From a bacterium (GTDB lineage Bacteria; Patescibacteriota; Andersenbacteria; UBA10190): 64,000 nucleotides of DNA. The stretch covers positions 1 to 64,000 of the forward strand of contig NZCO01000007.1 in NCBI GenBank assembly GCA_002686445.1. The letters run 5' to 3'. The notes beneath the pieces are model-generated. The model searched no databases. It was not told the DNA's origin and was given only the letters and a program-made list of their open reading frames with translations. This document shows, in pieces, positions 44,371-53,660 of this stretch; position 1 is the stretch's first letter, and each line of letters starts with the position of its first letter. The translations under genes and the position numbers were made by a program.

Positions 44371-45286
44371 CGGTGCCAACAGAGGAGCCGTCGAGTGGGA
44401 GCGAGCCTTCTATTACTTCAAAATGATCGGCAATAAACTGCAAAACGTCAGGGCGATCTTTTAAGGCGCTGGCGGTGTCTAACCCGTCGCCTTGAGATGT
44501 AATGTAGTTAAAGACCAAATACCCTCCCGGTTTGAGGTGGGCATACAGGTGATGAGCAGTAGCCAGAGGCCTCGGTAGATGCTCGAACACTGTGAGGCAG
44601 TTTATGAGGTCATATGAAGCAGTCAGTTGTTCATCGTTATCCGGATCTAGCTCGTGGACCGCTATGTAGGGCCGGTCCCGAAACTTCCAGCGCGCGAAGT
44701 GAAGCATGTATGAGGGAATATCAAAGCAGTCGATCCTCCACTTCTTGTTGCGATAAAACCTATCAAGACTAGTAGCGACAGGAGCTACGCCACAGCCAAA
44801 CTCACAGATACGGGCGCCCCGTTTAAGGTAGCGAGCCACGCGATAGCCGGCCAAGGGATTTAACGCTCGCTTATATTGGTACGAAAACAGCAGATAGATA
44901 TTGGCTGGCTTCTGCCAGGCGGCTAGGAACGCAGGGCCACCTTGCGCTTCATCCACCTCCAGCTCCTGAAAACGCTGGCGGTATATCCCGCGCAGGAAGA
45001 AGAAGTCGGGCAGATGGATCGGTCGCAGTCCTAACTCCGCTACCCAGTACTGCCGGAACTCGTTGAACCAATCGAGAGAGAGATTGGCATACACCAAGCG
45101 TCTTAGTAACCCGGAACGGAATAAAAAACCCATCCAATAGAGCTCTAGGTTACTCAATAGCGAGGCGCTAAACGTCAAATCATCGCTACTGTCGCCCCGG
45201 CTGGCCAGAGTCGGTAACCGTTGCGCCTGGGCATCCAGAAGGTCGCGCACGTTCAGTTGTATATCGTCATACTTATTGCTGGGCAT
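44330..45286 (-). CDS. Class I SAM-dependent methyltransferase with N-terminal extension
   Basis: A protein of about 318 residues. The first 140 residues have no clear domain. The SAM-binding core begins at ICEFGCGVAPVATSL; FDIPSYMLHFAR and LINCLTVFEHLPRPL follow. It probably modifies a sugar or lipid-linked intermediate. ATG 45286 overlaps the upstream stop by 14 bases; a GTG at 45307 is possible. The 3' end overlaps the converging plus-strand gene by 41 bases. Confidence 0.8.
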   Translation of the reverse strand: MPSNKYDDIQLNVRDLLDAQAQRLPTLASRGDSSDDLTFSASLLSNLELYWMGFLFRSGLLRRLVYANLSLDWFNEFRQYWVAELGLRPIHLPDFFFLRGIYRQRFQELEVDEAQGGPAFLAAWQKPANIYLLFSYQYKRALNPLAGYRVARYLKRGARICEFGCGVAPVATSLDRFYRNKKWRIDCFDIPSYMLHFARWKFRDRPYIAVHELDPDNDEQLTASYDLINCLTVFEHLPRPLATAHHLYAHLKPGGYLVFNYITSQGDGLDTASALKDRPDVLQFIADHFEVIEGSLPLDGSSVGTVIAKKRATKLPAK

Positions 45287-46307
45287 AGCGTATATATTTA
45301 CCACCAAGCTTACCTAATTGATAGCCTCGATAAGCAGCGCCCAACGCCACAGCCTGTAATCGATGTGAGCTAGTAGTGCTTGAGCGATGGTCGCTCTTTT
45401 GCACCTGGGTCGCAAACTCTAGATACTCCTGAGCTACGGCAGACAAGGAGCGCGCGGGTGGTGCCACTGGGCGTGTCATAAACAAATTAGCAGCGGCATC
45501 AATGGCAGCCAGCACGTCGTTCCGGCTATCGAAGCGGACAGCAGTTGGAGCCAATTCGGGGTGCCCACCACTGTTGCGTATAACCGGCAGCAAGCCGCAA
45601 GCAAGTGCTTCCAAGAGTGCATTTGAGCACGGATCATGTTGTGAACCGGTGATGAATATGTCGTGAGCGCGCAGGATCTTTGCCAGGGCTGGCGAGTCAA
45701 CGGGCGCTATCGTATCAATATGTTCAAACTGTTCCGTTGTGTTACCGACGAAGGTCATCTCATACCGTGACCAGTCGAGATGGGTATCGAGGCACTGATA
45801 AATGTCGAACCCCTTACGAGGGCTCGGCGACCAGGAAACGGCCACCAATTTAATCTTCCTGTGCCTGGTAGGTTGCGATTGCCGCTGCGGATAAAAAATG
45901 CGACCGTCGGGTACATTGTGAACGACGCGGCTGAGACTCGGCGAAAAACCCAGCTTAAGGTTGGCCTCTCGGGACCATTGTGACTGCCAAATAATACCAT
46001 CGACATAGCGCCGTGCTATTTGTTTCAGAAGCTGGTCTATAAAGTGATCCTTGCCTCGAACGAGGCCGATCGGACCGTCAATTCGGAGAATGATTGCGGG
46101 CGCAGGTGACTGCGCCCTGAACCCCGGAAGCCGCTGTAACAGTGTAGGTATCATGTTTGGATTTGCGTTCGCGATTATTACACCAGCTAGGCTTGGATCG
46201 GCGGTACTTACTTCCTGCCGTTCAAACTCGGAACGCAAAGCCTTGAGGAATTGGTTTCCTCCACCCCAGGGACCCTCCTTAAAGTCGTATAGAATGTGTA
46301 TTTTCAT
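45273..46307 (-). CDS. GT4 glycosyltransferase
   Basis: A 344-residue GT-B enzyme. The N-terminal loop is WGGGNQFLKAL, the linker region is SWSPSPRKGFDIY, and the donor site has TGSQHDPCSNALLEALACG (EX7E-like with S/D in place of the first Glu). It overlaps the previous gene as ATGA. Sugar specificity cannot be read from the sequence. Confidence 0.85.
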   Translation of the reverse strand: MKIHILYDFKEGPWGGGNQFLKALRSEFERQEVSTADPSLAGVIIANANPNMIPTLLQRLPGFRAQSPAPAIILRIDGPIGLVRGKDHFIDQLLKQIARRYVDGIIWQSQWSREANLKLGFSPSLSRVVHNVPDGRIFYPQRQSQPTRHRKIKLVAVSWSPSPRKGFDIYQCLDTHLDWSRYEMTFVGNTTEQFEHIDTIAPVDSPALAKILRAHDIFITGSQHDPCSNALLEALACGLLPVIRNSGGHPELAPTAVRFDSRNDVLAAIDAAANLFMTRPVAPPARSLSAVAQEYLEFATQVQKSDHRSSTTSSHRLQAVALGAAYRGYQLGKLGGKYIRYAQQ

Positions 46308-47380
46308 AGCGTGGGATCAAGGGGTCGATATAGCTGATCGTAGTACTGGCCTGCGATGCGCGGCCATGCGTGTGCTTGTACGACCACTCGACCGAAACTG
46401 GCAAGTCGCTGTGCCAGGCTCGGGTTGCGCGCCAAAGTGACCAGTGACTCAGCGAGTGTTTCTGGGTCGATTTCCTGACTGACCAAGGCACTTCGCCCAT
46501 GTTCAGCCAGATCGGGAACCATGCCTACATTAGTTGTCACGACTGGTATGCCGCTGGCCCAGGATTCCAAGAGTGCTTTTGGTCCGCCCTCAATCCGGCT
46601 GCTTATAAGATAGGCATCAAGAGCGTGATAATACTGTGCCACCATGTCAGCAGTTGATACATGCCCAATAGCAGTGTAGGGGATATCGCATCGCTCTAGC
46701 TCATTCATCACATATCCGCGAGCAGGGCCAACAAGAAGAACGTGGATTGGTAGATGCTTGGCTGCCTCAACAATTGTCGCTACGAGCACATCTGGACCCT
46801 TCTCGGGCTTAGGCGCCATGCCCGCTTCCCAACCGATGCCATCCTTTTGGAATGAACCGACTACAAATGCGTCGGGCGGAATACCTGATTGCTCACGAAG
46901 ACTATCTCTTTGTGCGTCGCTCGCCGGCGAATACACGGCAGGGTCCACCCCTAGAGGGATCACCCGAATGCTTTCTCCTGCCATCCCGCTTTCAATGAGC
47001 GCTCTCTTGGTTAGTGTGCACGCCGTGTGGACTAATTGCAGACTGTCCATTAGGGCGGGGAGGTGCTGGTTACGAGCAGCGCCTGGAATGAGGTGAAAAA
47101 TGGTTCCGATTGCTCGGTTTGAGCTGTGCACTTGGCGGATTCCCTGCTGCCACAACATCGTGTGAAGAGAGCCAAAATGGATAACGCTATTACGTATCCC
47201 CCACGTTGCTGCACTAATTCGCATTTTTGGCCCGCCAGCCGAGCTAAGGCCCCCTGCAAGGGCGCGTCCCGTCTCGCGGATTACCCAGTCAGCAGGTTCC
47301 GTAAGGTAGACCAGTTGAGTGCGGTTGAGCGCATTAACAGCTGTGTTGTGTAATAACAGGGAAGGTGTTTTCCATGACAT
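46304..47380 (-). CDS. GT4 glycosyltransferase
   Basis: A protein of about 358 residues. GSFQKDGIGWEAGMAPKPEK marks the start of the donor domain. SSRIEGGPKALLESWASGIP is the EX7E element, and TNVGMVPDLAEHG follows. The ATG at 47380 has TAACAC about 7 bases upstream; an in-frame TTG 36 bases earlier is less likely. It is coupled to the downstream gene by ATGA. Confidence 0.87.
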   Translation of the reverse strand: MSWKTPSLLLHNTAVNALNRTQLVYLTEPADWVIRETGRALAGGLSSAGGPKMRISAATWGIRNSVIHFGSLHTMLWQQGIRQVHSSNRAIGTIFHLIPGAARNQHLPALMDSLQLVHTACTLTKRALIESGMAGESIRVIPLGVDPAVYSPASDAQRDSLREQSGIPPDAFVVGSFQKDGIGWEAGMAPKPEKGPDVLVATIVEAAKHLPIHVLLVGPARGYVMNELERCDIPYTAIGHVSTADMVAQYYHALDAYLISSRIEGGPKALLESWASGIPVVTTNVGMVPDLAEHGRSALVSQEIDPETLAESLVTLARNPSLAQRLASFGRVVVQAHAWPRIAGQYYDQLYRPLDPTL

Positions 47381-47426
47381 AGGACAAGTGTTACTCAACT
47401 GCGATGCACACGGCAAGCAGCACCGC

Positions 47427-48479
47427 CTATTTCAACGAATGAGTGGCGAAATATCTAGCGGTACGTAAGAAACTGATGGGGTGACGGAGCATGAGGGCTA
47501 TATTGTTACGCAGGAATAGTAAAACCCGGTTAGCATCACTTGTTTGCAGGAAGCTGAGCGTTGTCTGGTAGTGGCCTGAGACGTCTGGGAGAGGAATAGA
47601 CTTGCTGCTTTTCTTGAATACAGCCTTTATCTCATCAGTGCCGGCCACCATGGTGAAGCCCGCCTTAGCGAACAAATATTGCAATAGGAGCAGGTCCCAA
47701 TAGTAGAGATGTGCGAGCTGTAGTTCGCGGATGAGCTCCGGATATGGCCGCTCGGCCATGTGCCTTAGTCCAGGAACCTTCACGTACACATGTCCGCCTG
47801 GCTCAAGTAACCTGTGAGCTTTGCTGAGCAGCACCAGTGGATCGCGCACGTGTTCGAGTGCGTCCGTGATAATCACGAGTGAAAAGCGCTGGCTGTCAAA
47901 CGCAGTACCAGTAATTGGGTGGGGAATCACGGGTATTCCCCGTCCGTTGGCATAGGCAGCCAATTCGCTATCTATCTCGGAGCCCATCACCTGCCAACCA
48001 TGCTCTTTGAATTTTTGCAGCACCCCTCCTGCGCCACAACCGACATCGAGCACAGAGCCAGGCGAGAAGTCATGGACGACTTCGGCTAATCGGGCGTATA
48101 CGATGACACCGTGCTCCATTTGTGCGGCGAATAGTTTCTCAGGCGTATCATTTGCTGGAGAGGAATAGAGAGCACGGTAATCAGAGTTATAGAAGGTCTC
48201 CAGGCTGGCAGCAGTAAAGCGGGGCGTCTGCACTAAGAGGCCACAACTTGTACAGATGGCAGTACTGACCGGCAAAGCATGACGGTCGCGACTCGCGATC
48301 GGCACAAAGGACGTAGAGTCGCATATACAGGCTGTAAGGCTGTCGATCGCATACTCCTGCCCTGTCATTGCCTTCAATACACGCTCGCGAGCCTGAAGCT
48401 GGTCAGGGGTCATTTCTTTAGCTGCGGGCCCCTCCCGGCGCATCAACCTTTGGCCTATTAAAGCAGGCGTTGGGGTCAT
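47427..48479 (-). CDS. Zinc-finger-type SAM methyltransferase
   Basis: A 350-residue protein. Residues about 51-76 carry CICD...CTSCG, the short zinc-binding N-terminal motif common in sugar C- or N-methyltransferases. LDVGCGAGGVL is the SAM site, then SEIDSELAAY and ITDALEHVRDPL. The family (Methyltransf_23-like) often acts on NDP-sugars. It starts 10 bases after the GT4 gene 48490 on the same strand. Confidence 0.85.
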   Translation of the reverse strand: MTPTPALIGQRLMRREGPAAKEMTPDQLQARERVLKAMTGQEYAIDSLTACICDSTSFVPIASRDRHALPVSTAICTSCGLLVQTPRFTAASLETFYNSDYRALYSSPANDTPEKLFAAQMEHGVIVYARLAEVVHDFSPGSVLDVGCGAGGVLQKFKEHGWQVMGSEIDSELAAYANGRGIPVIPHPITGTAFDSQRFSLVIITDALEHVRDPLVLLSKAHRLLEPGGHVYVKVPGLRHMAERPYPELIRELQLAHLYYWDLLLLQYLFAKAGFTMVAGTDEIKAVFKKSSKSIPLPDVSGHYQTTLSFLQTSDANRVLLFLRNNIALMLRHPISFLRTARYFATHSLK

Positions 48480-48489
48480 GGTTCTTGGT

Positions 48490-49479
48490 CTAAGAGGAGG
48501 TCAGTGCCCGAGTGTACTCGCGCGTCATGTGTGGCAGGGTAAAGCGCCTTGGTAAGAGAGGACGTGGAATTCGAGTCAGGGTGATGCAGCTGGCCATAGC
48601 GTGAGCAAATGATTCTGTATTAAACGACTTGGCACCTTCGCCTCGAGTTCGGACTGGCAGCAGTACCCCTGCGTCTGCTGCGACCAGTTCAGACATGGCG
48701 CCATCGGCTAGGCCGCAGATCGGCAGTCCACAAGCCATCGCCTCAATGACGTTGTTGGGGCAGGGCGGATTACGATGAGTCAGTGCGAACACATCAGCGC
48801 CGCGCGCATAGCGCGGAATATCTGAATTCGGAACAATCCCTCGGAATTCGATGGCGTCGTGCTTATGTTTCTGGGGCCGATCAGCAACCGCACCTACAAA
48901 GTTGCCGAGTATGACTAACTTCGCGTTAGCTTCAATCTGTCGACGGTACTCGTGGAACGATGCTACTAGTGGGTCGATCTGGTCAGGCCTGCGGAAGCGA
49001 GACCAAGTAATGAAAACATGTTGATCGGGATTATCGCGTAACTCCTCGACTGGCCCGTCAGTGGAGAAGAGTTCAGTATCGACGCCGTTATATATGACAG
49101 TCGATGGAGTCTCGGTTGCTTCATTTGACCACAAAAACTTGTCACACTGCGCTTGAGAGAACTCGCTCTGATAAATAAAAGAATCCGCGAAGTATTTCCT
49201 AATGATCGACAGCGGCAGGTTGTGCAACCGCCACCAGACGCCTGCGCTGGAACCCGGGTAGAACACACCGTCGAGACGCTGAACTATACGACGACGGCGA
49301 AATCTAGCATGCAGCAGAGCAGAATATGGCGCGCGCGGGCTGGCTAGAAGTACATCATAATGAGCTGGCTTCTTGAAATATACTTGATGACCTAAGTGCT
49401 CCATCCCAGCGCGCAGCTTTAGAGCAAAGGAGGAAGTGCCACCGGTTGGCTTGATGCGTTTCGGTAACCAAATTTTCAC
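48490..49479 (-). CDS. GT4 glycosyltransferase
   Basis: A 329-residue GT-B enzyme beginning with GTG as MKIWLPKRIKPTGGTSSF. SRFRRPDQIDPLVASF opens the donor domain, and THRNPPCPNNVIEAMACGLP is the EX7E-like element. The GTG overlaps the upstream stop as GTGA. Confidence 0.87.
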   Translation of the reverse strand: MKIWLPKRIKPTGGTSSFALKLRAGMEHLGHQVYFKKPAHYDVLLASPRAPYSALLHARFRRRRIVQRLDGVFYPGSSAGVWWRLHNLPLSIIRKYFADSFIYQSEFSQAQCDKFLWSNEATETPSTVIYNGVDTELFSTDGPVEELRDNPDQHVFITWSRFRRPDQIDPLVASFHEYRRQIEANAKLVILGNFVGAVADRPQKHKHDAIEFRGIVPNSDIPRYARGADVFALTHRNPPCPNNVIEAMACGLPICGLADGAMSELVAADAGVLLPVRTRGEGAKSFNTESFAHAMASCITLTRIPRPLLPRRFTLPHMTREYTRALTSS

Positions 49480-50270
49480 AGGAACTTCCTGACCAATGTC
49501 TTTACTGGCTGTGGTATCGCGAGCATCGCCACTGGCTCAAGCAAGCTTAGATAGTGAACAGGGGACGGTCGATACAGGCGCAGATACTTCTGAGTCAGTT
49601 GAATACTCTGGCGTATTTGTGCCCTTCGCTTGGCCTGGGAGCGAGGCAAGTCAACGCGTCGGGCACACAGAACTTCTGGAAGGTTCGCAAACTTCGTGTG
49701 CGGTAACAACCGGTACCACAAGTCGCGGTCTTGTGCGTAGCGCAATTTATTGTCATACCCGTCTACCGAATCAAGCACTGATCGGCGCATGAGAACAGTG
49801 CTATGTCCAAGGGGATTGCGCTGCCACATGTTCGCGCGTATCTCTGCATCAGTAGTGGCAGGTCGTATTATAGTCTCGCCACGCTCGCGCACGTTCTGAT
49901 ACCAGGTGCCGACTACACCTACTTCAATGTGGGCGGCAAGAAATGATGCTTGCTTGTGCAGCTTTCCCTCGAACCATTCGTCGTCATCGTCGAGCCGCGC
50001 GACATATTCTCCCCGGGCCGCATTTAAGCCTTGGTTTAAGGCCTTGGTCAGTCCGATATCCTCCGTGTTCGTTAGGACGCGTACGGACAATCCACGCTGC
50101 GCCCGCTGCCACGAATGCATCAGTTCTGCCGTTGTGTCTGTTGACCCGTTATCGATAAGGATTACCTCACCGTCGTGGTACTGCTGTGCGCTGATACTAG
50201 CCAGCGCCGCCTCGATGGTGCCCGCACCGTTGTGACTCACTAATATGGTACTGATCGTGGGAAAACTCAT
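49476..50270 (-). CDS. GT2 glycosyltransferase
   Basis: A protein of about 264 residues. STILVSHNGAGTIEAAL opens the GT-A fold; LIDNGSTDTT and the metal site LDDDDEWF near 85-92 follow. There are no membrane helices. ATG 50270 overlaps the upstream stop as ATGA. It is one of four GT2 genes and is probably involved in chain assembly. Confidence 0.9.
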   Translation of the reverse strand: MSFPTISTILVSHNGAGTIEAALASISAQQYHDGEVILIDNGSTDTTAELMHSWQRAQRGLSVRVLTNTEDIGLTKALNQGLNAARGEYVARLDDDDEWFEGKLHKQASFLAAHIEVGVVGTWYQNVRERGETIIRPATTDAEIRANMWQRNPLGHSTVLMRRSVLDSVDGYDNKLRYAQDRDLWYRLLPHTKFANLPEVLCARRVDLPRSQAKRRAQIRQSIQLTQKYLRLYRPSPVHYLSLLEPVAMLAIPQPVKTLVRKFL

Positions 50271-51340
50271 GGTGTCGTGACTCGCTCCAGGACTGCTTCC
50301 CACTTGCTCGCAATGACAGCAGGCGCGTGGTGCTCTCTCACGTGCGCCTCAGCGGCGTGTGCGAGCGTAGCCCTCGTGTCGGCGCTCGTTAGTACCCGCA
50401 CTAGTTGCTTGGCGAAGTCTGCTGGATCACCAGCGGTCGCCAGTAATCCATTTTGATCGTGAGAAATGACAGCCTTGTTGGCGGGTATGTCAGAAGCAAC
50501 CACGGGTAAACCAGCGGCGAGTGATTCTAATAACGCATTGCTCATGCCCTCAGCCAGAGAGGGGAACACAAAAACGTCGCTACCAGCCAATATGTGCGGC
50601 ACATCACGACGTCGCCCTAGTAAGCGAACGCGTTGCGATAGTCCGAGCTTGATGATCTGCTGCTCGATTCTAGCTTGCTCCGGGCCCTCACCGATCAGAA
50701 AGCAGTTCCATGAGACGTGAGTCGGCAGTAGGGCAAGCGCTTGTAGCAAAGTGTTGTGTCCTTTACCTGCTCGTAAATTACTGACACAGGTGATAGCGAT
50801 GTCCTCAGGCCCCAGACGTAGAAGAGCGCGCGCCTCATCTCGCTCTTGGGCAACATCTAGGCCAACCGCATTAGGAATGACTGTTGTCTCACCCGAGGGG
50901 AATCTTTGTTTGGCCACTCCCGTTTGCACTACATACTCAGTGACCAGCGGCCGCGTCAGTCGGTCCGGTAAGCGAAGATATGGTCGGCGATGATAGCTAC
51001 TGCGCTGGGCGGAGACCACCGGAGTACCTGTTCGACGAGCAGCCAGGCGTCCGATCATGTCCGCTTGGGGTAGATAGGTGACTATCGCTTTCGCCTTGGT
51101 CGTAAGTAACAGCAGCTGAACCCGGCGAATCAGCCGCAGGTCAAAGCGATTACTGCTACCCAGCGTGTGCACAATAATGCCCGCATCCTCAAGGTCCTTG
51201 TGCAGCGGCCCAACTTGGCCCAGGCAGCACACTTGATTATCAAAATTGTTTTGCATGTGCGGCAGCAGCGTTACGAGACTCAGCTCTGTACCGCCTAATT
51301 CAAGCTGGTTGATCAAATGTATTACTACTGGCTTAGCCAT
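50267..51340 (-). CDS. GT4 glycosyltransferase
   Basis: A 357-residue GT-B enzyme. HLINQLELGGTELSLVTLL is the N-terminal acceptor-domain loop, SNLRAGKGHNTLLQAL starts the donor domain and PSLAEGMSNALLESLAAGLP is the EX7E element. TAGCAT lies 6 bases before the ATG, overlapping the end of the upstream gene. Confidence 0.9.
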   Translation of the reverse strand: MAKPVVIHLINQLELGGTELSLVTLLPHMQNNFDNQVCCLGQVGPLHKDLEDAGIIVHTLGSSNRFDLRLIRRVQLLLLTTKAKAIVTYLPQADMIGRLAARRTGTPVVSAQRSSYHRRPYLRLPDRLTRPLVTEYVVQTGVAKQRFPSGETTVIPNAVGLDVAQERDEARALLRLGPEDIAITCVSNLRAGKGHNTLLQALALLPTHVSWNCFLIGEGPEQARIEQQIIKLGLSQRVRLLGRRRDVPHILAGSDVFVFPSLAEGMSNALLESLAAGLPVVASDIPANKAVISHDQNGLLATAGDPADFAKQLVRVLTSADTRATLAHAAEAHVREHHAPAVIASKWEAVLERVTTP

Positions 51341-51349
51341 ACTCTAATG

Positions 51350-52492
51350 CTAGGGCTTAACGACAGTCAGGAGCAATGCGTCATACTTCTTTGTGGCCGC
51401 CGCCCACGAAAAACGCTCCTCGAGCTTTGAGATCGAGTCACGGCCTGGCGTCGCACTAGTTTTAACCCCAGCGCCGATAGCGTCTGCCAAGGCTTCGATA
51501 CTACGAGGTGGAACAAGCGTGACATCCTGGATTTCGCTCGTACCGCCTACATCTGTCGCGATCGTATAAGAACCGGCCAGTTGAGCTTCGATGACTGCCG
51601 ATGGAAGACCCTCTGTGTAGCTAGGGTTAACGAAGATATTGGAAGCTTTGAGAATTCCAAGGACTTGCGGCCTGTCCCTCTCCCCAGCGAAGTGTATGCG
51701 AGCATTGTCACCTGCTTGGTGCTTGAGCTGTTCTGCCTCCGGCCCATCTCCAATTATCAGCAAGTGAGCGCTCGGGTCATCCAAGCGAGCAAAGGCCGTC
51801 AGCAGATCGCTCACGCCTTTGCCTGCAATGAGCCGCCCGGCATACACAATCACGGGCGCTCCAACCGGGATCCCATGCTCACCAACCAGGTCCGCGGGCT
51901 CCGCGGCGGTGATAGAGGCAGCATCAATGCCACGATAGATGACCGTAGCGGGCCGTCCAGTCAGCTGCTCGACAAAGTCAGCGCTCGCCTGAGAGTTAGC
52001 CACTACGGCCCCGGCCCGCCTAAGTACAGCTCGACCCAGTGTTATATCGTACCAATGCGCCATTAGGCCCGTTAGTGAGCGCCCAAATTGGGGATAGTCT
52101 GATCCGTGCTCAATATGCAGCCAGGGAGTCTGCCAGCGGTAGCTCGCTAACCAGGCTAGAAGTGACGTGCTAAAGAACCGCGTTCGAGAAATGACCACTT
52201 CGGGGTCCCAACCGCGTGCTTTCCTCCACATGCACCAGAACAATGGCCGCCAGATATGCGGAATTGGGTAGTTCGGTATGATCTCACTTGCTGGAAAGCG
52301 TAGGATGTGCAGATTGTCCTCTACGGTCTCACTGGCTTTTGTTTGAGCGTCCAAACGAGGGGTAAAGACGAGAATTTTATGTCCCGCCTTGACCATCTCA
52401 TGATTAAATTGCTCCGCATGGTTCTGTAAGCCCCCAATACTAGGTGGATAGAGAGGGGAAAATACTAGTAGTTTCTTTCCTGGTGGTGTCAT
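51350..52492 (-). CDS. GT4 glycosyltransferase
   Basis: A 380-residue GT-B enzyme with PLYPPSIGGLQNHAEQF at the N-terminus, VYAGRLIAGKGVSDLL and NPSYTEGLPSAVIEAQLAG. The ATG at 52492 lies 9 bases from the divergent start at 52502, so there is no room for a leader or a ribosome site. CATAAA on the minus strand (52504-52499) is the likely -10. Confidence 0.9.
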   Translation of the reverse strand: MTPPGKKLLVFSPLYPPSIGGLQNHAEQFNHEMVKAGHKILVFTPRLDAQTKASETVEDNLHILRFPASEIIPNYPIPHIWRPLFWCMWRKARGWDPEVVISRTRFFSTSLLAWLASYRWQTPWLHIEHGSDYPQFGRSLTGLMAHWYDITLGRAVLRRAGAVVANSQASADFVEQLTGRPATVIYRGIDAASITAAEPADLVGEHGIPVGAPVIVYAGRLIAGKGVSDLLTAFARLDDPSAHLLIIGDGPEAEQLKHQAGDNARIHFAGERDRPQVLGILKASNIFVNPSYTEGLPSAVIEAQLAGSYTIATDVGGTSEIQDVTLVPPRSIEALADAIGAGVKTSATPGRDSISKLEERFSWAAATKKYDALLLTVVKP

Positions 52493-52504
52493 ACTGATTT
52501 TATG
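52490..52504. promoter_or_regulatory. Divergent leaderless promoters across a 9-bp gap
   Basis: Plus-strand CATACT (52490-52495) lies 6 bases before the ATG at 52502. Minus-strand CATAAA (52504-52499) lies 6 bases before the ATG at 52492. Each -10 overlaps the opposite start codon. No good -35 is seen on either side. Confidence 0.6.
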
Positions 52505-53233
52505 AGTGCTAAACAGCGTATCTGCGTCATTATTCCAGCCTACAACGAAGCTGAGACATTACCAGCAGTGATAGAATCCGTTCGCAGGGAGTTGCCGGAG
52601 GCTGACATGGTTGTCATGAACGACGGCTCCGTGGATGCCACTAGTGATATTGCCCACGGCTTGGGCGTAACGGTGCTCGACTTGCCAATTAATTTAGGTA
52701 TTGGCGGCGCCGTGCAGACTGGAATCAAGTACGCCTGGCGCAATGACTATGATGTTGCCGTTGAGCTTGATGGCGACGGTCAACATAATCCGAGCTACGC
52801 ACGTACTCTGGTCGACGGGCTGGAGGAAGACGGTGGATCCGACCTGGTTATTGGTAGCCGGTTTGTGGCCAGCAGTGATTATCGCTCGTCTCCCATGCGA
52901 CAGTTTGGTATCCACTTGTTCTCGTGGCTGATAAAGCTGATGACCGGAAAACGCGTATACGATTCAACCTCTGGTTTTCGAACCTACAACCGACGGGCCA
53001 TGAAGTACCTCAGCCACGACTACCCGGCTGATTTTCCAGAGCCGGAGTCAATTGTCATGCTGCTATCACGAGGTTTTCGCATTAAGGAACTACCAGTTGA
53101 GATGCGTGAGCGCCAGGGCGGAGTGTCAGTGGTAGCCAGTGATGTCAGCTGGAAGGCAATATATTTCGTAGCCTCAAACGCCATCGCCATTGTGCTAACG
53201 GGAGTAACAACACGCTATGTCACTTCTCGCTGA
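52502..53233 (+). CDS. GT2 DPM1-like polyprenyl-phosphate glycosyltransferase
   Basis: A 243-residue GT-A enzyme: IIPAYNEAETLPAVI (9-23), MNDGSVDATSD, VELDGDGQHNP (metal site) and SGFRTYNRRAM. It is followed by a DUF2304 membrane gene overlapping it by 17 bases, a common pairing in which DUF2304 may act as a membrane partner. It probably forms polyprenyl-phosphate sugar. Confidence 0.9.
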   Translation: MSAKQRICVIIPAYNEAETLPAVIESVRRELPEADMVVMNDGSVDATSDIAHGLGVTVLDLPINLGIGGAVQTGIKYAWRNDYDVAVELDGDGQHNPSYARTLVDGLEEDGGSDLVIGSRFVASSDYRSSPMRQFGIHLFSWLIKLMTGKRVYDSTSGFRTYNRRAMKYLSHDYPADFPEPESIVMLLSRGFRIKELPVEMRERQGGVSVVASDVSWKAIYFVASNAIAIVLTGVTTRYVTSR

Positions 53234-53660
53234 ACTATTTGCACCGACAATACCCGGACGAGTTCAAGCAGTGGCTGTCGCCAGCAGTGTAGTGCTATTG
53301 GGCGCGGTCATACATTTCATCCGGCGCGGGCAGTTGAAGGCTGGGTATTCGATCATCTGGTTTGTCATCGGACTAGCGCTCGTTGTTTTGTCTTTAGCGA
53401 CTCGATTACTCGACAGCTTCGCCCGACTCGTAGGGATCAACTATTCGCCAGCAGCGCTCGTGCTAGTGCTCGGTGGTGGATTATTCATCTTGGCACTACA
53501 CTACTCAGTTATGGTTACCAAGCACGATCGACGCATTCGCGAGCTCGCTCAGGAACACGCGCTGCTCAAGGCGCAGCTGCGACTGGAAAAACAATCACCC
53601 GTTACCGGTGTGAGCGTTGCTGCCTCCGAGCCGCTGCCCCTTAAGGAAAAGGTGCAATGA
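53217..53660 (+). CDS. DUF2304-like small membrane protein
   Basis: A 147-residue protein with three hydrophobic helices (about 20-35, 45-62, 77-97) and a charged coiled-coil-like C-terminus (RIRELAQEHALLKAQLRL). It matches DUF2304 proteins found next to DPM1-like GT2 genes, and is probably a membrane partner. The start overlaps the GT2 gene; the stop overlaps the next start as ATGA. Confidence 0.8.
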   Translation: MSLLAELFAPTIPGRVQAVAVASSVVLLGAVIHFIRRGQLKAGYSIIWFVIGLALVVLSLATRLLDSFARLVGINYSPAALVLVLGGGLFILALHYSVMVTKHDRRIRELAQEHALLKAQLRLEKQSPVTGVSVAASEPLPLKEKVQ

